Shown here piece after piece: positions 1 through 7,943 of a stretch of 64,000 bases of DNA. How positions within the stretch are numbered: position 1 is the stretch's first letter; the number at the start of each line of letters is the position of its first letter. The stretch lies in the NCBI RefSeq assembly GCF_034424315.1, contig NZ_CP139972.1, positions 2,790,001 to 2,854,000 of the forward strand, given 5' to 3'. Position numbers and translations under genes: made by a program. The notes beneath the pieces were generated by a model. The model made no database searches. It saw nothing but the letters and a program-made list of their open reading frames with translations, and was not told the DNA's origin. This stretch comes from Chitinophaga sancti. Its GTDB lineage: Bacteria > Bacteroidota > Bacteroidia > Chitinophagales > Chitinophagaceae.

Positions 1-941
1 CTGAAGCGGGTTACATATTACTACGCACCGAAGAAACCGAATGGGAAAAACCCATCGAAGAAAATAACTGGGTGGCTGCTGCCGAATATGCTGACAGTGC
101 GGGTGCAGACCTTCTCTCCTCTTCTCTTGGTTACAACACTTTTGATGATCCTCTTTATAATCACAGCTATTCAGATCTGGACGGGAAGACGACCATCATC
201 GCCCGTGCCGCCTCCATGGCTGCTGCCAAGGGCATGATCGTGGTCGTTGCCGCTGGCAATGAAGGTAATAATGACTGGCATTATATACTTACTCCCGGCG
301 ATGCAGATAATGTGCTGACAGTAGGTGCTGTAGATGCTGATGGCAGGCTTGCTGATTTCAGCGGCCATGGCCCAACTGCCGATGGTCGTATTAAACCGGA
401 TGTTGTATCCCTGGGCCAGTATGGCAGGATCGTTTTACCCAATGGCACCATTAGTGTGGGAAGCGGTACGTCCTTTGCCACACCTGTGATAGCGGGTTTC
501 ACGGCTTGTTTGTGGCAGGCATTTCCCAATTGCACAAATAGTCAGATCATCAATGCCATCAGGGCGGGCAGCAGCCAGTATACTGCACCAGACAATGATC
601 TGGGCTATGGGATCCCCAACTTTACTACGGCATTCAATATACTGAAAGCCAGTATTTTATCGGGTGACAGCAGCCTGCTGCAGCATAGTTGGCTGAAAGC
701 TTTACCCAACCCTTTTAGTAGCAGTCTCAAAGCTTATCTTCATGCAAACGCAGGTCAAAAGGTAGAACTGGCCCTTTATGATAATAATGGCCGCAGGATC
801 AGGACGACGACGTTTACCGCTGATACAGATTATTATTATTACGACTGGCAGGCGGATTTTTCAGTCTTACCTGCTGGTATATATTATTTAAGAGGTCAAA
901 AAGGGAAGGATAAGGCCGTTGTGAAGCTTCTGAAACGTTAA
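1..941 (+). CDS. Subtilisin-like S8 protease, C-terminal part, with T9SS sorting domain (partial)
   Basis: The frame is open from the window edge (first full codon at base 3), so the start lies outside. The visible part holds the C-terminal half of a subtilisin fold: the oxyanion-hole segment VVAAGNEGN and the nucleophile motif GTSFATP, with the catalytic Ser codon at 471-473. The Asp and His of the triad are upstream of the window. After about residue 205 of the visible protein there is a tail of about 80 residues with PNPF, a YDNNGRR strand and LPAGIYYL, the pattern of a type A type IX secretion sorting domain. The product is therefore probably exported by T9SS and either cell-surface anchored or released. 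It ends about 100 bases before the aminotransferase gene. Confidence 0.9.
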   Translation, partial: EAGYILLRTEETEWEKPIEENNWVAAAEYADSAGADLLSSSLGYNTFDDPLYNHSYSDLDGKTTIIARAASMAAAKGMIVVVAAGNEGNNDWHYILTPGDADNVLTVGAVDADGRLADFSGHGPTADGRIKPDVVSLGQYGRIVLPNGTISVGSGTSFATPVIAGFTACLWQAFPNCTNSQIINAIRAGSSQYTAPDNDLGYGIPNFTTAFNILKASILSGDSSLLQHSWLKALPNPFSSSLKAYLHANAGQKVELALYDNNGRRIRTTTFTADTDYYYYDWQADFSVLPAGIYYLRGQKGKDKAVVKLLKR

Positions 942-1003
942 GTATTTCCGTTCCTCCTAATTACGATCACACATTTCTTCCGCCATCAGTTACAAATTTA
1001 TTG

Positions 1004-1011
1004 TAGGTTTG
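1004..1011 (+). promoter_or_regulatory. Putative -7 promoter element TAGGTTTG
   Basis: TAGGTTTG matches the Bacteroidota -7 consensus TAnnTTTG and lies 33 bases before the preferred start codon of the aminotransferase gene. No clear -33 TTTG is seen at the usual distance, so this is a weak call. Confidence 0.4.
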
Positions 1012-1044
1012 TTGCTGGTCGCGCACCTACTAAACATTTTTGTT

Positions 1045-2244
1045 ATGAAGCATTTGGAATTAGCAGAAAGGCTGTCAAGAATCTCTGAGCCACAAACGAT
1101 CAAAATGGCTAAGCTGAGCCGTGAGTTGAAAGCGCAGGGTATAGACGTTGTAGATCTGAGTATTGGCGAACCTGACTTTGACACGCCTGCCCACATCAGG
1201 GAGGCAGCAAAAAAAGCCATCGACGAAGGCTTTACACATTACACACCGGTAGCTGGTATTGCAGATCTGCGTGCGGCGGTGGTGAAGAAACTGCAACGTG
1301 ATAACAATCTGGAATATCTGCCCGAGCAGATTGTGGTATCGACCGGTGCCAAGCAAAGTATTGCCAATGCAGTACTGAGTGTAATCAATCCCGGTGATGA
1401 GGTGATCATCCCTACACCATATTGGGTTACTTATTCAGAATTAGTAAAACTCTGTCAGGGTAAGGTTGTGTTCGTACCCTGCAGTATCGAAAATAAATTT
1501 AAGATCACACCTGCGCAACTGGAAGCGGCGATCACGCCTAAGACTAAGTTGTTCATGTTCTCCTCTCCCTGCAATCCTACGGGATCTGTATATAGTAAGG
1601 AAGAACTGAAAGCGCTGGCAGCTGTATTTGCGAAGTATCCGGGTATCTATGTATTGGCTGATGAGATCTATGAATACATCAATTATGTAGGTAAGCATGA
1701 GAGCATTGCACAGTTCGAAGGTATGAAGGAACGTACGCTTATTATCAATGGTCTGAGTAAGGGCTTTGCGATGACAGGATGGCGTTTGGGCTACCTGGTA
1801 GCACCTACAGCTGTAGCAAAGGCAGCAGAAAACATCCAGAGCCAGTTCACTTCTGCTACCTGCTCTATTACCCAGAAAGCGGCAGTAGCAGCGCTGAATG
1901 GTCCAAAAGATTCTGCTGACGAGATGCTGGCTGAGTTCATAAAGAGAAAGGCTTTTGTATTTGAGCAGATGAGCCAGATACCTGGTCTGAAACTGATCAA
2001 TCCGGATGGTGCATTTTATATGTTCCCGGACGTAAGCAGCTTCTTTGGCAAGTCTTACGACGGTGAGGTGGTGAATAATGCAGATGATCTGTGTATGTAT
2101 CTCTTACACAAAGCGAACGTGACTTTCGTGACTGGTTCTGCTTTCCAGCAACCAAATGCGATCCGTATTTCTTATGCTGCGTCTATGGAGAAGCTGCAGG
2201 AAGGGATGAAGCGTTTGAAAGCGGGTTTGGAAAAACTGGCGTAA
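1045..2244 (+). CDS. aspC: Pyridoxal-phosphate aminotransferase, aspartate aminotransferase type (class I)
   Basis: A 399-residue fold-type I aminotransferase of the Iγ aspartate/prephenate aminotransferase type. It transfers amino groups between aspartate (or related amino acids) and 2-oxoglutarate. Visible signatures are SIGEPDFDTP near the N-terminus, the SSPCNPTG segment (Asn about 177), the ADEIYE Asp (about 206) that contacts the pyridine nitrogen, and the PLP lysine in GLSKGFAMTGWRLGY (Lys about 239). A longer reading from a TTG at 1009 exists, but it would overlap the promoter-like element. The ATG at 1045 gives the normal family N-terminus. A strong terminator follows. Substrate range cannot be told from sequence alone, so the symbol is a family-level assignment. 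Confidence 0.92.
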   Translation: MKHLELAERLSRISEPQTIKMAKLSRELKAQGIDVVDLSIGEPDFDTPAHIREAAKKAIDEGFTHYTPVAGIADLRAAVVKKLQRDNNLEYLPEQIVVSTGAKQSIANAVLSVINPGDEVIIPTPYWVTYSELVKLCQGKVVFVPCSIENKFKITPAQLEAAITPKTKLFMFSSPCNPTGSVYSKEELKALAAVFAKYPGIYVLADEIYEYINYVGKHESIAQFEGMKERTLIINGLSKGFAMTGWRLGYLVAPTAVAKAAENIQSQFTSATCSITQKAAVAALNGPKDSADEMLAEFIKRKAFVFEQMSQIPGLKLINPDGAFYMFPDVSSFFGKSYDGEVVNNADDLCMYLLHKANVTFVTGSAFQQPNAIRISYAASMEKLQEGMKRLKAGLEKLA

Positions 2245-2262
2245 ATAATTCATTTTCTATAG

Positions 2263-2297
2263 AAAAAGCTTTTGCCGGATCGGCAAAAGCTTTTTTT
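2263..2297 (+). terminator. Rho-independent terminator after the aminotransferase gene
   Basis: A 15-bp perfect inverted repeat (2263-2277 with 2281-2295) with a 3-base loop, followed by a T run. Confidence 0.85.
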
Positions 2298-2326
2298 TTG
2301 CCACTATATCTGCACATTTTTATTTA

Positions 2327-2334
2327 TATATTTG
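2327..2334 (+). promoter_or_regulatory. Putative -7 promoter element TATATTTG
   Basis: TATATTTG matches TAnnTTTG and lies 22 bases before the ATG at 2357. No well-spaced -33 element is seen. Confidence 0.4.
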
Positions 2335-2356
2335 CACTTGCAAACAATCGTTCTAC

Positions 2357-2902
2357 ATGAGTAATATCTCAACTCAAAGCATGCTTTTCGTTGTATTAGG
2401 CATCGGCATCTTAACTATTCTATATATGACCTTAAGGGATATGTTCCTAAAACCTAAAGACAAGGAGGCAGCACCTGTCGCCACTGCTCCTGTTTCAGAA
2501 AAGCGCAGCAGCGATGCGGCTGTCCTTCCCCTGCAATTACAAGCCTATGAAAGAATGGCATTGCTGGTAGACCGTATTAACCTGCAAAACCTGATCAGCC
2601 GTGTATATCAGCCGGGTCTGGGTGCTACAGACATGCAGGTTGGCCTGATCCACACGATCAAAGCTGAATTTGACCATAACGTTACGCAGCAGATCTACGT
2701 CTCTGCAGCGGCATGGGAAGCGGTGAAAACACTGAAAGAACAAACGATCACGATCATCAACCAGGTAGCCAGCCAGCTCCCTGCTGAGGCATCTGCGATG
2801 GATCTCAATAAACATATTCTGGAAATATTCCTCCAGGCGGAACAATCACCTGCCGAAATCACTGCGCAGATTGTGAATGCTGAAGCCCGCAAATTATTCT
2901 AG
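2357..2902 (+). CDS. Conserved single-pass membrane protein of unknown function
   Basis: 181 residues. An N-terminal hydrophobic segment (about residues 8-27) is followed by a charged/Ala-Pro linker (about 31-50) and a cytoplasmic helical domain. This domain opens with a short Leu-rich stretch ending in YERMALLVDRI and contains AEFDHNVTQQIYVS in the middle. It resembles an uncharacterised Bacteroidota family (possibly the one catalogued as DUF7935), but no function is known to me. It stands alone between two terminators and has its own promoter-like element, so it is probably monocistronic. Confidence 0.7.
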   Translation: MSNISTQSMLFVVLGIGILTILYMTLRDMFLKPKDKEAAPVATAPVSEKRSSDAAVLPLQLQAYERMALLVDRINLQNLISRVYQPGLGATDMQVGLIHTIKAEFDHNVTQQIYVSAAAWEAVKTLKEQTITIINQVASQLPAEASAMDLNKHILEIFLQAEQSPAEITAQIVNAEARKLF

Positions 2903-2978
2903 AACTCATTTCATAATTACTATTTGTGTATTGATTATCAATTGGAAATACCTATTTATGAAGTCAGTTAAAGAAATG

Positions 2979-3011
2979 AAAAAAGCCCTCCACAATGCGG
3001 AGGGCTTTTTT
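2979..3011. terminator. Bidirectional terminator between convergent genes
   Basis: Stem GCCCTCC (2985-2991) pairs with GGAGGGC (2999-3005), with an A run on the left and a T run on the right. It can serve the + gene ending at 2902 and the - gene ending at 3011. Confidence 0.85.
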
Positions 3012-3937
3012 CATTTCTTTACCATCATCACTCTCTTAGGCCGGATTACCTCGTATAGTAAATAACCCTTTCCATTAAAGTGGATATATAATGGTGGTCC
3101 CTGATACCATGGAATACCCGGTACTTTCTTATGTGCCTGGATGTGCAGGTGAGGCTCCGTACTAAATCCTGAATTGCCTACACAGCCCATTGGCTGTCCT
3201 TTTTTAATGAGGTCTCCGTCGTGCACGATCACACTTCCCTCCTTCATATGTCCTAAAAAGATGTAACTATTCGTGGTTTCTATGATCACCTGGTTGGTAT
3301 TATTAGGACCACGGCTCATATCCGGCGGTATATTGTCAGGGTTATTACCATAGGCTTTCAATACCCTGCCATCGCAGGGACTATATAAGGTATCACCAAA
3401 GATTTCGTAGTCTGATAATTTTTTGCTGAAGATCTTACTGGCACGGCGGCCATCCGGTTTCAGTTTTACGATATCCATCGCATAGATGGCCCCTCTCAGG
3501 CTGTAATGAAACAGGTTGGTGGGTAATCCTTTACCTCCCTGCAATACGAAGTATCGCCCTGTTTTCATAGGGAAAGCCATTTCGATGGTTTCAGGTTTGC
3601 CGGTGGTGCCGGTAAAGTAGAGAGTACTCAGCAGGCTTAAACCTGTTCCGAACAATAAATTGAAGAAGATCTGCCAGGTTTGGGAAGCACGTGTTCCCCG
3701 CTTAGGGCGCAGAAAACCAATGATCAGTGCCAGCAGGAGGCAGATACCAAACCCGTACTTGGCTTCGATAGTCAGGTATACCCAGGTGCCATAGAGATAA
3801 ATAAATACTCCCAATGCTAATCCGGCAAAAAGACGCGACCAATTGTGGCTGATAGGGGCTGCGGCAGCTGTATAAGTATAGAAAATGCTGAACAGGGCCA
3901 GGGCAAAAGTGAGTAATAACAGTGCGTAAATAAACAT
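3011..3937 (-). CDS. Membrane-anchored M23 family (LytM-type) metallopeptidase
   Basis: 308 residues with about four hydrophobic segments in the first 108 residues (about 1-20, 36-55, 62-78, 88-108), then a peptidase M23 domain facing the periplasm. Zinc-site features are His144 with Asp155 in the [12 protein letters not shown] segment, His230 in FLGHMKEG, and the HLH motif at 263-265 in TEPHLHIQ. The [20 protein letters not shown] stretch is typical of the LytM barrel. M23 enzymes cleave peptide cross-links in peptidoglycan or act as regulators of other amidases. The polytopic N-terminus is less usual than the common signal-anchor plus coiled-coil type. The strand is convergent with 2357-2902. 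Confidence 0.85.
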   Translation of the reverse strand: MFIYALLLLTFALALFSIFYTYTAAAAPISHNWSRLFAGLALGVFIYLYGTWVYLTIEAKYGFGICLLLALIIGFLRPKRGTRASQTWQIFFNLLFGTGLSLLSTLYFTGTTGKPETIEMAFPMKTGRYFVLQGGKGLPTNLFHYSLRGAIYAMDIVKLKPDGRRASKIFSKKLSDYEIFGDTLYSPCDGRVLKAYGNNPDNIPPDMSRGPNNTNQVIIETTNSYIFLGHMKEGSVIVHDGDLIKKGQPMGCVGNSGFSTEPHLHIQAHKKVPGIPWYQGPPLYIHFNGKGYLLYEVIRPKRVMMVKK

Positions 3938-4060
3938 AGCTTATTCGGTAAATCTTTCAGGAATGGTCCTGTAAATTATCAAAATTTGGTCTTCGCAGAA
4001 TACGGTAATAATTATGTAACATTGTCTATCATACATCATTATTCCACGAATGTGCATATT

Positions 4061-5608
4061 ATGGAAAATATCATCAAAACAGATGCCGGTATTATCATAG
4101 ATCCAGTATATACTCAACCGGTACCCATGGATGAGTTGCCCGGACAATTCCCATTTACCAGGGGTGTGCATGCTACCATGTACCGCGATAAACTATGGAC
4201 CATGCGACAATATGCCGGATTCAGTACCGCGGAGGCCTCAAACCAGCGCTACCACTATCTGCTTAGCCAGGGGGTGATGGGGTTGAGTGTGGCCTTTGAC
4301 CTGCCTACACAGATCGGATATGATTCTGATCATGCCATGTCGGAGGGAGAAGTGGGAAAGGTAGGTGTGGCCATCGATTCGCTGGAGGATATGGAAAGAC
4401 TCTTTGCCGGAATTAAACTGGAGGAGATCTCTACCAGTATGACTATCAACGCAACAGGATTTATCTTACTCGCTTTGTACGTTGCTCTTGCTAAAAAACA
4501 GGGGGCCGATCTCCATAAGATATCAGGCACTATCCAGAATGATATTCTAAAGGAGTATGCTGCAAGGGGCACTTATATTTATCCGCCCAAACCTTCGATG
4601 CGCCTGATCACCGACATTTTTGCCTGGTGCAGTACCGAAGTACCCAAATGGAATACCATCTCCATTTCCGGTTATCATATCCGCGAGGCAGGTGCCAATG
4701 CGGTGCAGGAGCTGGCATTTACCCTGGCTAACGGCAAAGCCTATCTAAAAGCAGCCATTGAAAAGGGGCTGGCCATCAATGTATTTGCGCGCAGGCTATC
4801 TTTCTTTTTTAATGCGCATAATCATCTCTTTGAGGAGGTAGCGAAGTTCAGGGCTGCGAGAAGGATGTGGGCTACCATGACAAAGGAATTGGGGGCTACT
4901 GACCCGAAGGCGCAAATGCTACGCTTTCATACACAGACAGGTGGGAGTACGCTAACGGCGCAGCAGCCACATAATAATATTGTACGTGTTGCTGTGCAAA
5001 CTATGGCAGCAACCCTGGGAGGCACGCAATCGCTGCACACGAATGGGTATGATGAAGCATTGTCACTGCCTACCGAGGAAGCGGCACGCATTGCCTTGCG
5101 TACCCAGCAGATTGTAGGCTACGAGAGTGGTATTGCAGATACGGTGGATCCGCTGGCAGGATCCTATTATGTAGAGGCACTGACGAACGAAGTGGAGGCA
5201 AAGGCCTGGGAGCTGATAGCGCGTATAGATGCAATGGGAGGTGCAGTGAGTGCGATAGAACAGGGTTTTGTGCAGGACGAGATAGCAAGAAGTGCTTACT
5301 TATACCAGCAGGAGATAGAAAGCGGTGAGAAGATTATTGTTGGGGTGAACAAGTTTACGGTAAAGGAAGAGGGAACACCAGAGATCTTCCGGATTGATGA
5401 TAGTATCAGGCAGGTGCAAACGGAGCGGCTGGAGGAACTGCGCACACGCAGGGATCACGAAGCTGTAAAGGCTATACTACAAAGGCTGGAAGCCGCGGCC
5501 CATACAGAGGAGAACCTGATGCCGATCGTAGTGGAAGCGGTGGAAACTTTGTGTACCCTGGGTGAGATAGCGGATACACTAAGGAAGGTATTTGGTGAAT
5601 ATAAATAA
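4061..5608 (+). CDS. Methylmalonyl-CoA mutase family protein, large (catalytic) subunit without B12-binding domain
   Basis: 515 residues counted from the ATG at 4061; the open frame reaches back to 3986 but the mutase homology starts with [10 protein letters not shown]. It has the substrate-binding barrel of adenosylcobalamin-dependent acyl-CoA mutases: [40 protein letters not shown], the RGTYIYPP Arg, [10 protein letters not shown] with the catalytic-type His, and [11 protein letters not shown]. The Tyr in RQYAGF and the Arg before TYIYPP are the residues that, in characterised enzymes, separate methylmalonyl-CoA mutase from isobutyryl-CoA mutase, which favours methylmalonyl-CoA. The C-terminal cobalamin-binding domain (DxHxxG) is absent, so a separate small subunit is needed. 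None is encoded in this window. Confidence 0.9.
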   Translation: MENIIKTDAGIIIDPVYTQPVPMDELPGQFPFTRGVHATMYRDKLWTMRQYAGFSTAEASNQRYHYLLSQGVMGLSVAFDLPTQIGYDSDHAMSEGEVGKVGVAIDSLEDMERLFAGIKLEEISTSMTINATGFILLALYVALAKKQGADLHKISGTIQNDILKEYAARGTYIYPPKPSMRLITDIFAWCSTEVPKWNTISISGYHIREAGANAVQELAFTLANGKAYLKAAIEKGLAINVFARRLSFFFNAHNHLFEEVAKFRAARRMWATMTKELGATDPKAQMLRFHTQTGGSTLTAQQPHNNIVRVAVQTMAATLGGTQSLHTNGYDEALSLPTEEAARIALRTQQIVGYESGIADTVDPLAGSYYVEALTNEVEAKAWELIARIDAMGGAVSAIEQGFVQDEIARSAYLYQQEIESGEKIIVGVNKFTVKEEGTPEIFRIDDSIRQVQTERLEELRTRRDHEAVKAILQRLEAAAHTEENLMPIVVEAVETLCTLGEIADTLRKVFGEYK

Positions 5609-5675
5609 GAACTTTATTTATGCCGGCTGAAGGAATAAGCGATTTTTTCGTTATGATTTTTCTGTATTTTTGGCC

Positions 5676-6572
5676 ATGTCTTTTATCTACCATAAAACCT
5701 GTCCGGTATGTGGAGCCGCAACTTCACATAAAGCACTGACAGCCAAAGATCACACTGTTTCTAAAGAAACCTTTGATATCATACATTGCGGACATTGCAG
5801 CGTACGTTACACACAAAACGTTCCTGACAATGCCAACATCGGCCGCTATTATCAATCGCAGGAATATATCTCCCACTCAGAAACCCGCCAGGGTCTCATC
5901 AACCGTTTATACCACAGCGTGAGGAAAATCACCCTGCGCAGTAAACAAAACTGGGTTAAGGCAGCAACCGGGCTTAAACAGGGTTCCATCCTCGACATTG
6001 GTTGTGGTACGGGTTCCTTCCTTCACTTCATGCAACAGGGCGGCTGGCAGATCACAGGTGTGGAGCCCGATGAAACTGCCCGTCAGAATGCAAAGACATT
6101 ATACAACATCGAACCCCGGCCATCAGAAGATCTCTACGCATTGCCTGCCGGACAATTCGATGCCATCACCATGTGGCATGTACTGGAACATGTACATACC
6201 TTACATGATTATATCCGTCATATCCGTACCTTATTAAAACCGGAAGGCGCACTGCTCATTGCAGTACCTAACTACACTTCTTCTGACGCGGAGCATTATG
6301 GAGAAAACTGGGCAGCATATGATGTACCACGTCACCTTTATCACTTCTCTCCTGCTTCTATGGAGGTATTGCTGAAACAGCATAAGATCAGGGTTGTGAA
6401 AAAACATCCAATGGTGTTTGATGGGTTTTATGTAAGTCTGCTGAGTGAGAAATATAAGCATGGCGGAAATGGCCTGTTTAAAGGCTTCTGGAATGGGTTC
6501 ATTTCATGGAGGAAAGGCCTGAAAGATGTGGACAGATGTAGTTCTGTCGTATATGAATGTAAAGCAGAATAA
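5676..6572 (+). CDS. Class I SAM-dependent methyltransferase with N-terminal zinc ribbon
   Basis: 298 residues from the ATG at 5676; a TTG two codons earlier is possible. The N-terminus has a four-Cys ribbon, CPVCG followed about 30 residues later by CGHC. The Rossmann core shows motif I ILDIGCGTGSFL, an acidic motif II (TGVEPDE) and the post-motif segment MWHVLEHV, as in UbiE/Coq5-like methyltransferases. The layout zinc ribbon plus methyltransferase is common in surface-sugar or lipid-modifying enzymes of Bacteroidota, but the substrate is unknown. A terminator follows directly, so it appears to be a single-gene unit. Confidence 0.88.
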   Translation: MSFIYHKTCPVCGAATSHKALTAKDHTVSKETFDIIHCGHCSVRYTQNVPDNANIGRYYQSQEYISHSETRQGLINRLYHSVRKITLRSKQNWVKAATGLKQGSILDIGCGTGSFLHFMQQGGWQITGVEPDETARQNAKTLYNIEPRPSEDLYALPAGQFDAITMWHVLEHVHTLHDYIRHIRTLLKPEGALLIAVPNYTSSDAEHYGENWAAYDVPRHLYHFSPASMEVLLKQHKIRVVKKHPMVFDGFYVSLLSEKYKHGGNGLFKGFWNGFISWRKGLKDVDRCSSVVYECKAE

Positions 6573-6585
6573 ACAAAGATATTGT

Positions 6586-6617
6586 AAGCCGGTAGCATTT
6601 CGCTACCGGCTTTTTTT
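6586..6617 (+). terminator. Rho-independent terminator after the methyltransferase gene
   Basis: Stem AAGCCGGTAGC / GCTACCGGCTT with a short loop, followed by a T run. It lies between convergent genes. Confidence 0.85.
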
Positions 6618-6655
6618 GCTCATGCATCAGCTAATAAGAATATCTGTCTTACTAA

Positions 6656-7486
6656 TTAATACAAGTAGTTTAATGCGATAATATCGTTCGGGTTGAAAGT
6701 ACGATTACCACCATTGGAGCATGACAGCATCCATGAATTTGCATCAGCACCGGTTGGCGTACCTGGAATCCAGATAGCTCCTACGCTTGAAGCGCCTTCG
6801 TTGGTAGCAGTACCACCACAGCTATAAGAACGATCGAAATAATCAGTATGACGGAAACCAATACAGTGACCGATTTCATGCTGAATTACAGAACCTACAT
6901 ACAGTACATTTGGATTACTGCCATAAGCCTGAGAGTTAGTGTTCATCAGGATAGAGGCGTAAGGATTACCGCTGCTGGTTGGGAAACCTGAAGAACCCAG
7001 GGTGATAAAACCACCGCTTGGGCCCTGGTTAAAACCAGAGATAGTAATGTGTGCAATACCGCTGGTGATACGGGTGAAAGTGATAGCGAGTTGGAGACGG
7101 TTGTAACGGGCAATAGCAGTATCAGCACCTGCTACATAAGCGCTACCCAGGCTACTTGCAACCAGGACTTTGATAGTACGTGGGGTACCTGTCACGATGT
7201 TGGTAGTGCGATACTGTTCTGAATTAGCTACACGCAGAACAGGGCCAGTGTATTTAGCATTCAGGTCTTCTTCAGTGAGGCGGATATCACCTTCTACGAT
7301 GTAATCATTGCCGAACTTGTGAACATCTGCGGCGCTAAAGCCCAGTGCTTCGATCTTTGCAAGGGTTTCAGTGGAGATAGCATCAGCAGATTTAGTGCTG
7401 CTTACATTATCTTTTTTACAGGAGACTGTGGCTACAGCGATACCGGCCATCAGACACAATAAGGCGTTGAATGAATGTTTACGCAT
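6656..7486 (-). CDS. HEIGH-type zinc metallopeptidase lipoprotein (M57-like)
   Basis: 276 residues. A lipoprotein signal peptide ends in the lipobox TVSC (Cys23), so the mature protein is probably tethered to a membrane. The catalytic motif is HEIGHCIGFRHTD at about 203-215: His203, Glu204 and His207, with a third ligand His213, i.e. the HExxHxxGxxH arrangement of metzincins. This is the signature of the 'dual-action HEIGH metallopeptidase' family common in Bacteroidota. The Ser/Gly-rich C-terminal part contains three Cys residues. It is transcribed away from the following S8 protease gene; the two share a 457-bp divergent region. Physiological substrate unknown. Confidence 0.88.
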   Translation of the reverse strand: MRKHSFNALLCLMAGIAVATVSCKKDNVSSTKSADAISTETLAKIEALGFSAADVHKFGNDYIVEGDIRLTEEDLNAKYTGPVLRVANSEQYRTTNIVTGTPRTIKVLVASSLGSAYVAGADTAIARYNRLQLAITFTRITSGIAHITISGFNQGPSGGFITLGSSGFPTSSGNPYASILMNTNSQAYGSNPNVLYVGSVIQHEIGHCIGFRHTDYFDRSYSCGGTATNEGASSVGAIWIPGTPTGADANSWMLSCSNGGNRTFNPNDIIALNYLY

Positions 7487-7943
7487 ACATTTAGATTTGG
7501 GTTTGGGTTTCAGGAAAATGAAGATACTATTAGCTGATTCGCTGACGAAAAATGGACGTATTCATCATCAGTAAATACAGCTAACGACAGATAAAAACTC
7601 GTGCTTACAGTTGCTGCACGATACGTGCATCATGCATGTTTAAATTGTTTACTGTTAATACATAATTTTAGTGCTCAAAAAGTGATGTGGGTGAAAGATA
7701 CGGTATGGCAAAATCCGCGTCCTCTCCGGGCTTTCAATGATTATTGATTCTTTCGGTTACGCGCCAAAAAGATGGCTGCTCTGGTATCAAATGCCTCGAC
7801 GTTTAGATTTTAGTTGCTCGGGTCCAATATTACAACTTTCCATGAAACCAACGAAAAATTTTTCTTTTTATTTAATCAGAGTTATGAATGAATTACTTTA
7901 GTTTTATTTGACGCAAAGAGCAACCTGTCAACCCAAAATCTTT
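7487..7943. other. Divergent intergenic region without a gene
   Basis: 457 bases between the ATGs of the HEIGH peptidase (-) and the second S8 protease (+). It is AT-rich in its outer parts. The only clear structure is a small palindrome, TGCACG-ATA-CGTGCA at 7615-7629, which could be an operator. No ORF with convincing content and no RNA gene was seen. Confidence 0.6.

Noticed and set aside
5665..5672. TATTTTTG promoter-like element before the methyltransferase gene
   Set aside because: It lies 4 bases before the start codon, leaving no room for a leader, and no -33 element is present.
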